From assembly GCF_020150455.1 (NCBI RefSeq), contig NZ_CP083740.1, forward strand, positions 558,001-622,000: a stretch of DNA of 64,000 nt. Reading direction: 5' to 3'. This stretch comes from Bremerella sp. TYQ1. Its GTDB lineage: Bacteria > Planctomycetota > Planctomycetia > Pirellulales > Pirellulaceae. Below, in pieces: positions 9,822 through 21,300 of this stretch (the first letter of the stretch is position 1; each line of letters opens with the position of its first letter). The translations under genes were made by a program, and so were the position numbers. A model generated the notes under the pieces. It had not been told where the DNA came from and did no database searches. It saw nothing but the letters and a program-made list of their open reading frames with translations.

Positions 9822-11192
9822 ATGGATCCGCTACTTATCCTCGTGATCGGCGTTGTCATCGTCGTTTCATTGATCCTGGTATTTAGGATCAACGCTTTTA
9901 TTGCGCTCATCACGTCGGCGATCGTGGTGAGCCTGTTAGCACCTGGCAAAGCGACTGAAAAGATCACACGTGTCGGCATCGCGTTTGGCGACGTGGCCGG
10001 GGCCATTGGAATTGTCATTGCCATGGCCGCGGTCATCGGTTGGTGCTTGATGGAAAGTGGTGCAGCGCAGCGAATCGTCGACAGTCTCAGCAAACTTCTG
10101 GGCGAGAAACGCGCCCCCGCGGCCCTTGCCGCAAGCGGCTTCGTTCTTTCCATCCCGGTGTTTTTCGACACCGTATTCTATCTGGTCATTCCCGTAATTC
10201 GATCGATGTGGCGTAAGCGACAAAAGAATTACGTATTGCTGCTTACATCCGTCGTTGCAGGCGGAGCGGTTACCCATTCGATGGTCCCTCCTACACCCGG
10301 TCCGCTTTTCATGGCGAACGAACTCCAGGTCGACCTCGGTATGATGATCTTAGTGGGTAGCATAACCGGTATTCCCATGGCGATCGTGGGACTGTTGACC
10401 TGCCATTGGCTCGATCGACATAACACAATCGAGATGCGTCCGTATCCAGGGGAGGAAAAACGGGAAGCAGAGGACAAACATTCCGATTTACGATTGCCAC
10501 CGTTGAGTATTTCTCTCTTCCCGATCTTGCTGCCAGTTGTATTGATTGCAACCAACGCCTTTGCCAGATCGGTCGATGACACGCCTGATACCATGTTGGC
10601 GATCACAGCGATTGTAGGAAACCCAAGTCTGGCGCTTCTGATATCGGCTGCGATGTCGCTATGCCTTGTCGCTGTTTATAGAGGAACGTCTCTGACAGAC
10701 CTAAACCAAGGGGTCGAACAGGCTGTTACCAGTGCCGGTTTTGTAATTTTGATCACTGCCGCAGGAGGGGCATTTGGAGCCATGCTGCGCGAGGCTGGAA
10801 TCAAAGATAGTTTCTCCTCGCTGCTAGGTGAGCCTGGTTCGGTCTCTGGCAGTGTGTTGCTGCTATCAGCTTTTGGAGTTGCATCACTTATTAAGTTCGC
10901 TCAAGGATCCGGAACGGTGTCGATGATCACCACGGCATCAATATTCGCTTCGATGGAATTCTCTTCTGAGCACCTTGGTTGCCACCCTGCCTATCTGGCG
11001 TGTGCGATCGGCAGTGGCTCCCTCGTGGGAGACTGGATGAACAACAGTGGATTCTGGATATTCGCCAAAATGGGTGTACTTACGACGGAGGAAACACTGC
11101 GCACATGGTCGATCCTCACTGCGGCACTTGGAGTAACGGGAATCTTGGCAACGATTCTGATGTCCTGGATTATTCCCTTCAGCAATTCGTAA
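9822..11192 (+). CDS. GntP family sugar-acid permease
   Basis: This is a 456-residue, very hydrophobic protein with about 12 predicted membrane helices. Features fitting the gluconate:H+ symporter (GntP) family are the hydrophobic N-terminus, the GWCLMESGAAQRIVDSL segment, IPVFFDTVFYLVIP, SMVPPTPGPLF and the late KFAQGSGTVSMITTASI. Known members import gluconate, idonate, fructuronate or related hydroxy acids across the inner membrane. Its position just after an SDR and near a lactonase supports a sugar-acid cargo; which acid is unknown. About 170 bp without recognisable features separate it from the next gene. Confidence 0.92.
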   Translation: MDPLLILVIGVVIVVSLILVFRINAFIALITSAIVVSLLAPGKATEKITRVGIAFGDVAGAIGIVIAMAAVIGWCLMESGAAQRIVDSLSKLLGEKRAPAALAASGFVLSIPVFFDTVFYLVIPVIRSMWRKRQKNYVLLLTSVVAGGAVTHSMVPPTPGPLFMANELQVDLGMMILVGSITGIPMAIVGLLTCHWLDRHNTIEMRPYPGEEKREAEDKHSDLRLPPLSISLFPILLPVVLIATNAFARSVDDTPDTMLAITAIVGNPSLALLISAAMSLCLVAVYRGTSLTDLNQGVEQAVTSAGFVILITAAGGAFGAMLREAGIKDSFSSLLGEPGSVSGSVLLLSAFGVASLIKFAQGSGTVSMITTASIFASMEFSSEHLGCHPAYLACAIGSGSLVGDWMNNSGFWIFAKMGVLTTEETLRTWSILTAALGVTGILATILMSWIIPFSNS

Positions 11193-11371
11193 AGCAGTTC
11201 AATTCTGGCTTTATCCGACGAATCTGACGGGAATCCATGCTGGCACCTCATTGTGCGAGATTGATGCATTGAGTTTGCCGAATTCAGCCGAATTTACCAA
11301 GATCGACTTGGCGCTGTAGTACTAGAGCTGTCCGTATTATTAGTATACTTCATTCCCCAGTAGCTGTGCTT

Positions 11372-14203
11372 ATGTGCGTATTCCCATTCGCAACTCTTGT
11401 TCGCTCGATCAGTCCGCCCTGGTTTGTACTCTTTGCGGTTCTACCTTTAGCTGCAAACGAACCCGAAGGCGAAGCCCTGTTCGTGCGCCGCGTGGCTCCT
11501 TTGATCGCCGAGAAGTGTCTGGCCTGTCATGGGCAGAACGAAGACGAGAGCGAAGGAGGTCTCGATATGCGTTCGCTGGCGGCCCTGCACACAGGCGGCG
11601 ATAGCGGCGAAGCGAGTATCGTTGTCGGCAAGCCCGAAGAGAGCCCACTGATGCTGGCCATCGGCCGCGATGACTTCAGTTGGTCGGCCATGCCGCCGAA
11701 GGAGTCTGAGGCCCTGACGGACGAACAAATCGGCTGGATCCGCCAATGGATCGCCCTGGGCGCCCCCTGGCCGGACGAAGCCCGAACCCAAGAGATCAAC
11801 GCCCAGTATGCCGACCAGTGGTCGGCCGAGGATGGCATCACGGTCGAGACCGTCGGGGCACTCTCACCTGAGTGGGCCAATCGCAAGTACAAGCCCGAGG
11901 CATTGTGGGCCTACACGAAGGTCAGCAAACCGGAAGTTCCTGGTCCGCAAAGTCATCCGATCGATGCGTTCCTGGCGGCGAAGATGCCGGAAGGACTTTC
12001 CGCAGCACCCCCTGCCGATCGTCCGGCGCTCATCCGCCGAGCAACATTCGACCTGACGGGGCTACCACCCAGTCCGCAGGACATCGAAGCGTTCGTGAGC
12101 GATCCCTCTTCTGACGAAGTCGCGTTTGCCAAGGTCATCGACCGCCTACTGGCGTCACCTCACTATGGCGAACGGATGGCCCAGCATTGGTTGGACGTGG
12201 CCCGCTACGCCGACACCTCCGGCTTTGCCAACGACTACGAACGAGGCAACGCGTGGCGCTACCGAGACTACGTCGTGCGGAGCTTCAACGAAGACAAGCC
12301 GTACGATCAGTTCATTCGCGAGCAGATCGCCGGAGACGAACTCGCCCCGGAGGATGCTGAGGCCATCATCGCGACCGGTTTCCTACGGATGGGACCGTGG
12401 GAGTTGACCGGCATGGAAGTTGAAAAGGTCGCGCGGCAGCGCTTCTTAGACGACGTGACCAACAGCGTCGGCGAGACGTTCCTGGCCCATTCGCTGCAGT
12501 GTGCTCGCTGTCACGACCACAAGTTCGATCCCGTCCCCACGCACGACTATTATGCTATTCAAGCGGTCTTCGCCACCACGCAGCTTGCCGAACGCAAAGC
12601 ACCGTTTCTCAAGATCGAAAACACCGACGGCTTCGACGAGAAGCGGTACCTGCAAGCACGCCGGGCCGAATACTCGCAGACGCTTAAAGAGCTCAACGCG
12701 ATGCAGCTGACCGCCGCCCAAGCCTGGTTGGCTGAAAACAAAATCGATCCGGCGAAATGGAACGAGGCACTCGACCAACAAAATGGAAACAAGAACTTCG
12801 GATCGGCCCGCCAGGCGCTCATGCGGCAGAACCTGCCGGAGTCTCAGATTCCCCCCAAGCACGTTGGCTTCACGCCGGAGGATTACGGCAACGAACGCGT
12901 TGCTCGCAAAGGTCTCCAGCGGCTGAAATGGGAAGAGGAACGTTACCAGCCGTATGCATTGGCCGTCTATAGCGGCAAGACGCCGACGCTGCGATCCGTC
13001 TATGCTCCGCTGCGAATTCCCAAAAGCCCCAGCCAGGTCGGCGAGCTCAAGAAAACGTGCATCCTGACCGGCGGCGATCCCTTCATCCAAGGCGCCCCCG
13101 TCAAGCCAGGCATTCTGAGCGTGCTGGACGAGGTTCAACACCCGGCCATCCCTACCCGCATCGAAGGTCGCCGGGCAGCGTTCGCCCAGTGGGTGGCCAG
13201 CCCCGAAAACCCACTCACCACGCGAACCATCGTGAATCGCATTTGGCTGTGGCACATGGGACGGCCGATCGCCGGCAATCCGAATAACTTCGGTTCCACT
13301 GGCAAACGCCCGACGCACCCCGAGCTGCTGGACTGGCTGGCGGCGACGTTCGTCGAATCAGGCTGGTCGTTCAAAGCGATGCATCGTCAAATCATGCTCA
13401 GCGAAGCGTACCGACGATCGTGCCGGCATCCCGGCTTTGACGCCTTGGCCGAGAAGGATCCGCTCAGCACATCGTACGCCGCGTTTACCCCACGGCGGTT
13501 GACCGCTTCCGAGCTGCGCGACGCGATGCTCTTCGCGACCGGCGAGTTGAATCCGAAGCTCGGCGGCATCCCCAACCGACCCGAGATCAACATGGAAGCG
13601 GCCATGCAGCCGCGCCAGGTGATGGGCACGTTCGCTGCCGCGTGGACACCCAATCCCCTGCCCCAGCAGCGTCATCGGCGTTCGCTGTATAGCTTGAAGG
13701 TCCGTGGCCTTCCTGATCCATTCCGTGAAGTGTTCAACGCCCCCGGGCCCGACTTCTCGTGCGAGATGCGTAGCGAGTCGACCGTCACGCCGCAGGTCTT
13801 CGCGTTGTTTAACGGCCAGTCGACCTACGATCGGGCGTTGGCTTTGGCGCACCGGGTAACCCGGGAAGGTCTTTCCGGTGGCAAAGCGATCGACCGCGTG
13901 TTTCAGTTGACGTATGGCCGCTTGCCGACCGACGGCGAACGCACGGCCTGCGAACAGCACTGGACGACCATGCAGGACATCCAAGTGGAACGCGAGCTGA
14001 CGGAGGTTGAAGCCCCGCTGGTCGTCCGGCGTGATGCGGTCGAAGAGAACACGGGCGAAAAGTTCTCGTTCGACGAAACGCTGCACGCCTACCAAGATTT
14101 TGTGCCTGATCTTCAGCCGCAAGATGTCGACGCAAACACGCGAGCCCTGGCCGATGTTTGTCTGGCGATCTTAAATTCCAACGAGTTTGTCTATGTCTAC
14201 TAA
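11372..14203 (+). CDS. DUF1549/DUF1553 (PSCyt1-PSCyt2-PSD1) c-type-cytochrome-like protein
   Basis: This is a large exported planctomycete protein of 943 residues. A short hydrophobic signal is followed by a PSCyt1 domain with a heme-type CLACH motif (about residue 49), a DUF1549 (PSCyt2) domain containing RRATFDLTGLPPSPQDI and ARYADTSGF, a second CARCHD motif (about residue 377), and a C-terminal DUF1553 (PSD1) domain with NRIWLWHMGRPIAG and SEAYRRS. The family is always paired with a DUF1501 protein, as here, where the DUF1501 start lies inside this gene's last codons. It is presumed to act in the periplasm in redox or polysaccharide handling, but no activity is proved. I chose the ATG at 11372; a GTG at 11366 is possible. 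Confidence 0.92.
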   Translation: MCVFPFATLVRSISPPWFVLFAVLPLAANEPEGEALFVRRVAPLIAEKCLACHGQNEDESEGGLDMRSLAALHTGGDSGEASIVVGKPEESPLMLAIGRDDFSWSAMPPKESEALTDEQIGWIRQWIALGAPWPDEARTQEINAQYADQWSAEDGITVETVGALSPEWANRKYKPEALWAYTKVSKPEVPGPQSHPIDAFLAAKMPEGLSAAPPADRPALIRRATFDLTGLPPSPQDIEAFVSDPSSDEVAFAKVIDRLLASPHYGERMAQHWLDVARYADTSGFANDYERGNAWRYRDYVVRSFNEDKPYDQFIREQIAGDELAPEDAEAIIATGFLRMGPWELTGMEVEKVARQRFLDDVTNSVGETFLAHSLQCARCHDHKFDPVPTHDYYAIQAVFATTQLAERKAPFLKIENTDGFDEKRYLQARRAEYSQTLKELNAMQLTAAQAWLAENKIDPAKWNEALDQQNGNKNFGSARQALMRQNLPESQIPPKHVGFTPEDYGNERVARKGLQRLKWEEERYQPYALAVYSGKTPTLRSVYAPLRIPKSPSQVGELKKTCILTGGDPFIQGAPVKPGILSVLDEVQHPAIPTRIEGRRAAFAQWVASPENPLTTRTIVNRIWLWHMGRPIAGNPNNFGSTGKRPTHPELLDWLAATFVESGWSFKAMHRQIMLSEAYRRSCRHPGFDALAEKDPLSTSYAAFTPRRLTASELRDAMLFATGELNPKLGGIPNRPEINMEAAMQPRQVMGTFAAAWTPNPLPQQRHRRSLYSLKVRGLPDPFREVFNAPGPDFSCEMRSESTVTPQVFALFNGQSTYDRALALAHRVTREGLSGGKAIDRVFQLTYGRLPTDGERTACEQHWTTMQDIQVERELTEVEAPLVVRRDAVEENTGEKFSFDETLHAYQDFVPDLQPQDVDANTRALADVCLAILNSNEFVYVY

Positions 14204-15596
14204 TCCACTGCCCAAGCGGCGCGAATTCCTGTACGGCCTAGGGGCGACCCTGGGCAGTGTTGCGTTCAGTTCGCTCCTCGCAGCCGAAGAAGATCAGGCC
14301 GCGGTGGGGCTCGCACCGCGTAAGGGTCACTTGCCGGCTAAGGCCAAGAACTGCATCTTCCTCACCATGGAAGGTGGTCCCTCGCACATCGATACGTTCG
14401 ATCCCAAGCCGAAGCTCGACCAGCTGCACCTGAAGGAATTCACCCGCAGCGGCGAGCAGAAGTCGGCCATGGAAAGTGGCAAACGCTACTACGTGCAAAG
14501 CCCTTTCAAGTTCAATAAGGTCGGCCAGTCGGGTGCCGACATGGCCGAGAACTGGCAGCACCTGGCCGGTGTGGCCGACGAGATCTGCTTCTTCCGCGGT
14601 TGTCAGGTCGACAGCGTCAATCATCCCACGGCCATGTACCAACTGAACTGCGGCAACCGTTTCGGCGGCGACCCTGGCGTCGGGGCGTGGGTTACCTATG
14701 GGCTGGGATCGGAAAACCAAAACCTGCCTGGGTTCATCGTCCTGTCTGAGGTCAGCTATCCGCAGGGTGGCGCGGCGAACTGGAGTAACGGCTACTTGCC
14801 GGCTCAGTTCCAGGGAACGCCGTTGCGTCCGAAGGGATCGCCGATCCTCGACCTCTTTCCGCCCAGCGGCATCACGGCCGAGCATCAGCGAAAGAATCTT
14901 GATCTGATCGCGAAGCTCAATCAGCAGCACCAGCGGCGGCATGCGTATCATGATGAACTGGGTGCCCGGATGGAGAGCTACGAGTTGGCCTTCCGCATGC
15001 AAATGCAGGTGCCCGGCGTGTTGGATTTGAAGCAGGAACCCCAGGAAACGCTCGACCTGTACGGCGTCGGCAAGGAGCCCACCGATTCGTTCGGCCGCAA
15101 ATGTTTGCTGGCGCGAAAGCTCGTTCAGCAAGGGGTCCGCTTCGTGCAGTTGTACCATGGTTCGTGGGACAGCCACGACTACATCGAGCGAGCTCACGGC
15201 AACCTGGTAGGTGCCGTCGACCAGCCGATCGCCGCGTTGATTGCCGATCTGAAGCGAACCGGGCTGCTCGACGAAACGCTGATCGTCTGGTGCGGCGAGT
15301 TCGGCCGCACGCCTGACAACGGCGTCCGTGGTGGAACCGCCTACGGCCGCGACCACAACCCGCACGCAATGACCTACTGGCTGGCCGGAGGCGGCGTCAA
15401 CGCAGGCCACACGATCGGGGCGACCGACGAAACCGGGATGGAAGCAGTCGAGAACGTCGCCCACATTCGCGACTTCCATGTGACCCTGTTGCGGCTTTTG
15501 GGGCTGGACGACAACAAGCTCACCTACTACCACGCCGGCCGCTTTAAACAGTTGAGTCAGTTCGGTGGGAAAGTGATTCCGGAGCTGATTGGTTAG
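14193..15596 (+). CDS. DUF1501 domain-containing protein, Tat-exported
   Basis: This is a 467-residue DUF1501 protein, a distant relative of the alkaline phosphatase/sulfatase fold. The N-terminus carries a twin-arginine-like KRREFLYGLG and a hydrophobic segment. Conserved motifs are MEGGPSHIDTFDPKP, CLLARKLVQQGVRFVQLYHGS, WCGEFGRTP and RDHNPHAMTYWLAGGG, which supply likely metal ligands (His, Asp, Glu). The ATG at 14193 overlaps the upstream DUF1553 gene by 11 bp, and the two form the standard planctomycete pair. Function unknown. This copy is intact, unlike the remnant at 8240-8884. Confidence 0.93.
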   Translation: MSTNPLPKRREFLYGLGATLGSVAFSSLLAAEEDQAAVGLAPRKGHLPAKAKNCIFLTMEGGPSHIDTFDPKPKLDQLHLKEFTRSGEQKSAMESGKRYYVQSPFKFNKVGQSGADMAENWQHLAGVADEICFFRGCQVDSVNHPTAMYQLNCGNRFGGDPGVGAWVTYGLGSENQNLPGFIVLSEVSYPQGGAANWSNGYLPAQFQGTPLRPKGSPILDLFPPSGITAEHQRKNLDLIAKLNQQHQRRHAYHDELGARMESYELAFRMQMQVPGVLDLKQEPQETLDLYGVGKEPTDSFGRKCLLARKLVQQGVRFVQLYHGSWDSHDYIERAHGNLVGAVDQPIAALIADLKRTGLLDETLIVWCGEFGRTPDNGVRGGTAYGRDHNPHAMTYWLAGGGVNAGHTIGATDETGMEAVENVAHIRDFHVTLLRLLGLDDNKLTYYHAGRFKQLSQFGGKVIPELIG

Positions 15597-15843
15597 ATTC
15601 GATGAAACAATAGGTCTGATTACTAGGTTGACTGAGATACCATCGTAATCTCCACTCTTAGAACATGAGAAAAGCGAGGTAATCACGGCGATCGCACTGT
15701 AAATCACGTTTCTAACAACACTTTCAGGAGGTACTGATCGTACTATTCTGATTTTGGTCGTTTGTTCTTCACGCCCACTTTCGCCGTTATGTTATTCTTC
15801 CCTAGACGCAGGCTCGTTCTTTTCAGCAGGCTGAAGTCTTGGG

Positions 15844-15921
15844 CTATCGCAAAAGTTCCCGACAATTTTCTCCAATCTATGGAAAGGATGAATCGAATGG
15901 CTTGAAAGAGTCAGAAAGTAG
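15844..15921 (+). pseudogene. Relic of a sulfatase C-terminus
   Basis: Codons 15853-15921 read K-F-P-T-I-F-S-N-L-W-K-G-stop-I-E-W-L-E-R-V-R-K-stop. This aligns without gaps to the last residues of the sulfatase ending at 8193 (KYPTILSNLLEGRSQWLERVGK), about 14 of 22 positions identical by eye, with one internal TGA. DNA similarity continues a few bases past the stop (TTGCT-CG). It is the only recognisable content of the 414 bp between the two convergent gene blocks (15597-16010); no clear terminator was seen there. Confidence 0.75.
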
Positions 15922-16010
15922 CTACTTGCTACGGTCTAATTCTTGACCTTCACTCCGTTTCCTGATCCGTGCGGAATGTGAGTGTGTTTCTTGCAAGTCA
16001 TGCAGGTCAC

Positions 16011-18246
16011 TTATTCTCGCGAAAAATTGCCTACAGCAATGACCCAGTCAGATACTTCGGGTAGTGACAATTTTTGTTTCTTTTGTTTTGCCGCAAGGGC
16101 GATCTCCACATATTCCTGTTTGGTATTCACTGCAATGGCGCTAAGATTGCCTGAAAAATGAGACAGATCAACGCTGACGTCATCGCAGTCTTCCTTGTAG
16201 ACAATCATCAACGTACTATCCGGCGTGCTCAGGCAGTGGCCGTCACTAAGATCGAAGTTCCACTGCATTTCTTTCCTCAACCGGTCTTTTTGAATGAAAG
16301 ATGTATTGTAAGTCTTCAATTCGTGTTCGTTTGGGTAGTCGAAGGTTATGCCGCCACTTTCATACTTGCCATTGGGGCGTTTGAGGTATCCCCAGATATT
16401 GGCAACTCCGCAGGCCATCGTGGAATGGTATAAACCTCGCCGAGTCTCTTCAGCTGTGTAGTCTTTATTTGGGTATTTACCACGAACGCGAAAACGGTCT
16501 TCCGAGAATGCAGGCTTATCCGGGCGTCTGGTTAGTGTCTTGAGGTACCAATGGTAGTCCGGCTTGTGCTGTTCGTATCCAGCATAATCCACGGCCCCAG
16601 AAATCTGGTCTAGCCTATTTTTCGAGGATCGTGCGCCCAACAAATGCGGCTGAAACAATCGTTGATGCGTATAGCTATGCCACTGGGCCACTTGGTCTTC
16701 GTCTGCCCATTCCCAGAGATCGAACCCATACCCCATCGTCCACCCTGGAAGCGGGCCCAGTCGAGCTGCTATGTATCGCTGTAGCCGGCGATCTACGGGA
16801 CCGTTGGCTACCCCCCTCTAAAGCTGACGGGGCATTTCCTCGTTGCTCATCTCCCCAAAGCCAGATATGACAACTTCCCCCAGCCCGGTGCACCATGCTG
16901 ATCGTTTTTTCTAGACGTCTGAAAATCTCTGGGTTAGGATTTCCATCTACTACCCAGGCCGAAGGATCTTGAACTGGGATGTGGAATCCGGTAAAGCCAT
17001 GGTCGTCGAACAGTCGTTCGATCTCTTTCTCAGTTACGGCATCGTCATCCGGAACCAATTCACCGTGGTACATGGCATACTGTGGTACGTACCACCGCAA
17101 CGCTCCCTTCGTGCCCGTTGGCCGGACATACTTGGTATGCGTATCCGTCTTGAAGGTCGTGATAAAACCGGTCGCCAATTTATTGGGATTTGGGTGTTAC
17201 TTCGATTTGACCTCGAATACCATCAAGCGAATCGACTTCGCTGGACGTTAAATAGTCCCACGTTCCTGTTTGCGTACCAGTGAAACGAAACTTGAACCGC
17301 CCCTTACCATCGTAATACATCTCGGTGGATGCCTTCGTCTTACTGGCGGTGTGAATAAAGGTAACATGTGCGGCTACATCGTATGGATTCTTGCCGTCGC
17401 TTTTGGCAGGAAGTTCCCACTCGAGATAGGGATAGTATTGCGTCGTGCTCTTGAGAGGAAACGTGCGTGATGCGATGCGTTGACTACTAGATTGTTTCTG
17501 AGCAACCTCTTGGGTCGCATAGATTTTTACATTGCGATACTGAATCTGATCGAGCGCCGAAGAATATTTCCCGGGGCCCGAACCTATCCTGATGCAATGT
17601 TGCTTTGGGGCGTAGGGTAGCGACTTGGAGACCTCCCAGACTGTTTTTCGGTTGCTGCCATCAAGCTCTTCGATCGAGGTTTCGATTTGTTTCTGATCCG
17701 ATCCCAGGCGATGTGAACTCGGTACCATTGATCTGATTGGAACGGGTATCCAGTGTCCGTAGGCTCCCGTCGCCACTCCATCTTGCTATCCGCTGCGAAC
17801 ATCGGTCGATCGTCAACAGCAAGCTCTTTCTTTTTGTCAGTCGCTATGTTGATCACGCATTTGATCGCCCTACGGTTGTTCCGCCAGTGCATGTTAAAGC
17901 GATAGAAGTTGTACTTGAATTCAGGCGAGTAGCCGATAGGTTGGGCCATGTTGTGCCCGTCGTACATACAGGCGAATCCATGCTCTTTCTCGTTGACCTT
18001 GTCAGGGTTCATGCCTCGAATTTCAAACGTGAGTCGCCCCTGACGTATGGTCGTAGGAAGTTTGTAGAGGATGTGGTTTTCTCCCTTGCCGGGATTGTAG
18101 CATTTGTCGACAAATTTGCCGCCGTACTGGCGACCGATCGTTCCCTCCGAAAGCGGATCGTCGATGACCAATGTCTCGGCGAAAGACACCACCGGAAACG
18201 ACAACAACGCAAATAATGTCGCGAGCCTGACGCTTGTGTTTAGCAT
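16011..18246 (-). pseudogene. DUF5060-type glycoside hydrolase, interrupted by three frameshifts
   Basis: Four open pieces on the minus strand join into one protein of about 740 residues. Piece one (from 18246) has a signal peptide ending SFA-E and a beta-rich domain. It shifts frame near 17685-17700 into a DUF5060-like Ig domain (WELPAKSDGKNPYDV, GRFKFRFTGTQTGTWDY). This shifts again near 17180-17190 (VTP to NPNKLATGF) and again in a run of six G/C at 16811-16816 (ALEGG to VANGPVDRRL), giving the TIM-barrel part ending at 16011. DUF5060 fronts exo-acting glycosidases of the DUF4038/GH140-like kind. Two of three shifts are at homopolymers, so assembly error is possible, but three in one gene favours real decay. 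It is the last gene of the long minus-strand operon. Confidence 0.75.
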
Positions 18247-18385
18247 AGAATCTGATCCTGGTTAAATGAGGCGAGACGACAAGTTGGACTAGCTGCACGA
18301 ATGTGCTTAGCGCATTGCTATCGGAAAAGGTCGAAGCAGTTCGACTTCTAGTAGAATCCTTCAAAAGTCGGCCCGAATATCACGG

Positions 18386-21300
18386 TCAAAGTCCGTGATA
18401 GTTCCGCGAACGAGTGTACCTCGCGTCTACCTGAAGTTCCTGATTTTGCTCTCGCAATCGATCGATGCCTTGCTTATTTTGCATCTGTTCCGAAGTGGCG
18501 ATCTCCAGACGCTCTAATTGTGGAAGTGAGCTAAGAGCATCCCAGCCTTCAGCAAACGGTATTGCCTCTTTGAAGTATTGAGGACTGAAGATTTTGAGTT
18601 TCGAGAATGTTTGGAGTGAGGCGAGGTAGTCGGCTGTAACACCATGTTTGGGCTTCAGCCACAGCACTTCAAGCTTGGGCAAGAGGCGACCAATCTCCGC
18701 CAGTTGCGCAGGCGTGACTTCCGTTCGATGCAATTGAAGGTCCGTGACATTGGGGCAGAGCCGAATCATCTGCATGGTCTGATCTGCCGTTAATGGGGTG
18801 TCGAGTACCAGTCGCCAGACTTTGGGGAAAGGGGTGCTTAGCTTCTGAACGTTGATGGCCTTCATCTGGAAGTTGTGCTTAATCTCGATGATCTCAAGGT
18901 CCTTCATTCCGTCGATTACCGTGATGAAATCAGGCGAAGCACTCGCTCCTGGGGCTTTGGCCATGTAGTGGAACCCAACCTGCTTCAGGTGTGGAAACTC
19001 ACCTATTACGGCTAAACCAACGTCGCCGACGGGTTGTGCTTCCAGGTTGATTGCGGTGAGCTCGGTGAATTCTCGCAATCGTTTCAAGTCATCGTCCGAT
19101 ACCCCAGGCTTCTCTCCTGCTGACTTGGTCAACACCTGGTGGTTGATGAGGACGAGTCCGTTGACGTTGCCGTCTTCATCCGTCCAGACTTCACTCCGCT
19201 GGACTTTATTGGCAAGTGTTGCCGCGATCGCTTGCTGTTTGTCGGGTGTCACGGAAGCCGTAGAAGCCGCTCTGAGCAGCACGTAGATCGCATCCAGGGG
19301 TAGTGTGACCTGCCCCATCGAGACAGCCATCCGTTTGACCGGGTATCCATTAATATCCAAGACGACCGCTTCGGTGAGAGCCGGATTGTTCACACGTAGC
19401 GTTACCAAGGTATTCGCAATTCGGAAAGGGGGTTCGCCGATGCGTTCGATCTGTTCACCTTGCACCGTATAGGCTCCCTCTCCATTGCCGATCTGGAACG
19501 TAGCTGGGGTGGTTCGGAAACCGGTCAAGCGGTTTGCGGTGACAATCTGAGCAAGCACCTGGCCGGACTGTCCAATGGGACGCTCATCCAGGCTGACAAC
19601 GTTAATCGTCGCATAGCCGTTGTCACTTTCAATCGTGATATCGTCTAGTTCAAACTTCCCGCCGTTGCGTTTCAGAAAGCCTGTAATGCCCTGGGCCTTA
19701 GGAGAATTCATAGTACAAAGCTCGCGGCGATAGTCCCACGTCAACTCACCAGTGGCGGAGCGAATCGTGCCTGCTTGGGGATCGAACCATTGCGATAGAT
19801 CGCCTACCTGGGACTCAGCCGGATCGCCATTCGACTTGGTCATCACGGGACCGACCAGGAATGCGGCCCGGTTGATCTCGTCACCATTGGGAGACCACCC
19901 CGGTTTCAGGTCCGCAAGGCTGCGCTGATCCCCGTAGGCTTCGTTGTCATTGACGCGAGGTGCCTCTCGGTTGAACAGACTCTCAAGCTGGCGTACCTCC
20001 TGGACAATCGGATCGGCCTGCCGTAGATAACCCCGGCGATACAGCAGCGCGTTGGCCGGGAAGCCAGCCATCATCGCGGGGTAACAGTGATTCCATTTGT
20101 GAGTCGACATCTGATCGTCGACTCGCCAGAACGGCTTGAGCGGATCGGTCTCGTACGTCGGCGTCTGGCACGAAAACCATGCCACACCATCGATCCCGGT
20201 CAGGCTTTGATAGGCGGCGGCGAGAAACGGACCTTCACTTTGGTAACGGTTTGGGTTTTTCCAGGCCGTTTCCGTGACGATGAATGGATGCCCTTGCTCC
20301 TGGCGAAAATTCGTACAAATCTCGAATGGTTTCGACAGCACCGATTCATTTACCAGGTAGTCGCCCGGATCGATGCGGTACCCATCATTCGGGCCAGAGT
20401 GCTGATAGTCGGAGCCGACGTACTCGTTCTCGGCATCGATATCCAAGGCATGGTACGAGTAGCGTTCCAAGGCTTTGAGCTTGGTATCGTTAGCGGTCCG
20501 CCAGTTTGTCGCGTTAAGTAGTTGTTGGCACCCGATTTCTTTCCGCAAGAACTTGCCCATACGCTTATAGAAGCTACGCTGAAACTCGGCCAGGAACTCC
20601 GCTGTATCGCGTTGCCGTTTCGCAAAGGCCCCTTTGCCATCGGTTGTCAGGTCGTAAATCCGTAGGCAGGCGATTCTCCCTCCTTCGACATCGTCGAGTT
20701 CGTCATTCCCTTTGAAACCTTCGCCCCAGGCCTCCCAGGCTTGCGACGTGGAACCGTACTTCTTGACTAGCCATGCCGAAAACGCTTTAGACAAAGTAAT
20801 CCGGTACGGTTCTGGTAACCGCTGCATGGTCCAGAAGAAAAGGGAGTCTTCATTGTGAACCTGCAAGATGGCAACGGTCGGATCATCCTTGATCGGGAGT
20901 CCCGTGTATGGGTTCTCTCTTGAGTAGAACTCCCTGGTCCAATGCTGATAGGCATCTTGAAGTTTGGGCTCGATGAAAAGCAATCCTTCCATGTCGACTG
21001 AACCTCCGGGCAGGTTCCAACTCTTCGGCGCGTCGAAGTGAGCATAGTATGGGGAAAGGAGCACATAGATTCCATTGTCTTTGGCCGATTTGATGAATCG
21101 ATGAACGCCATCAATCAACTCCTCATTCACGTCCGTGATCTTCGAGCCTTCACTCTTATTGCAGATCGTTACGTGGAGCCGCACCATATTGACTCCCAGT
21201 TTGGCCAACCAACGTGAGTGCCGATCCATCTCTAGCGGTGGGAACTGATGGGCATCCGAGCCGACAATCCAGAAACGAACGGGCTCGCCGTCCCCCCGGA

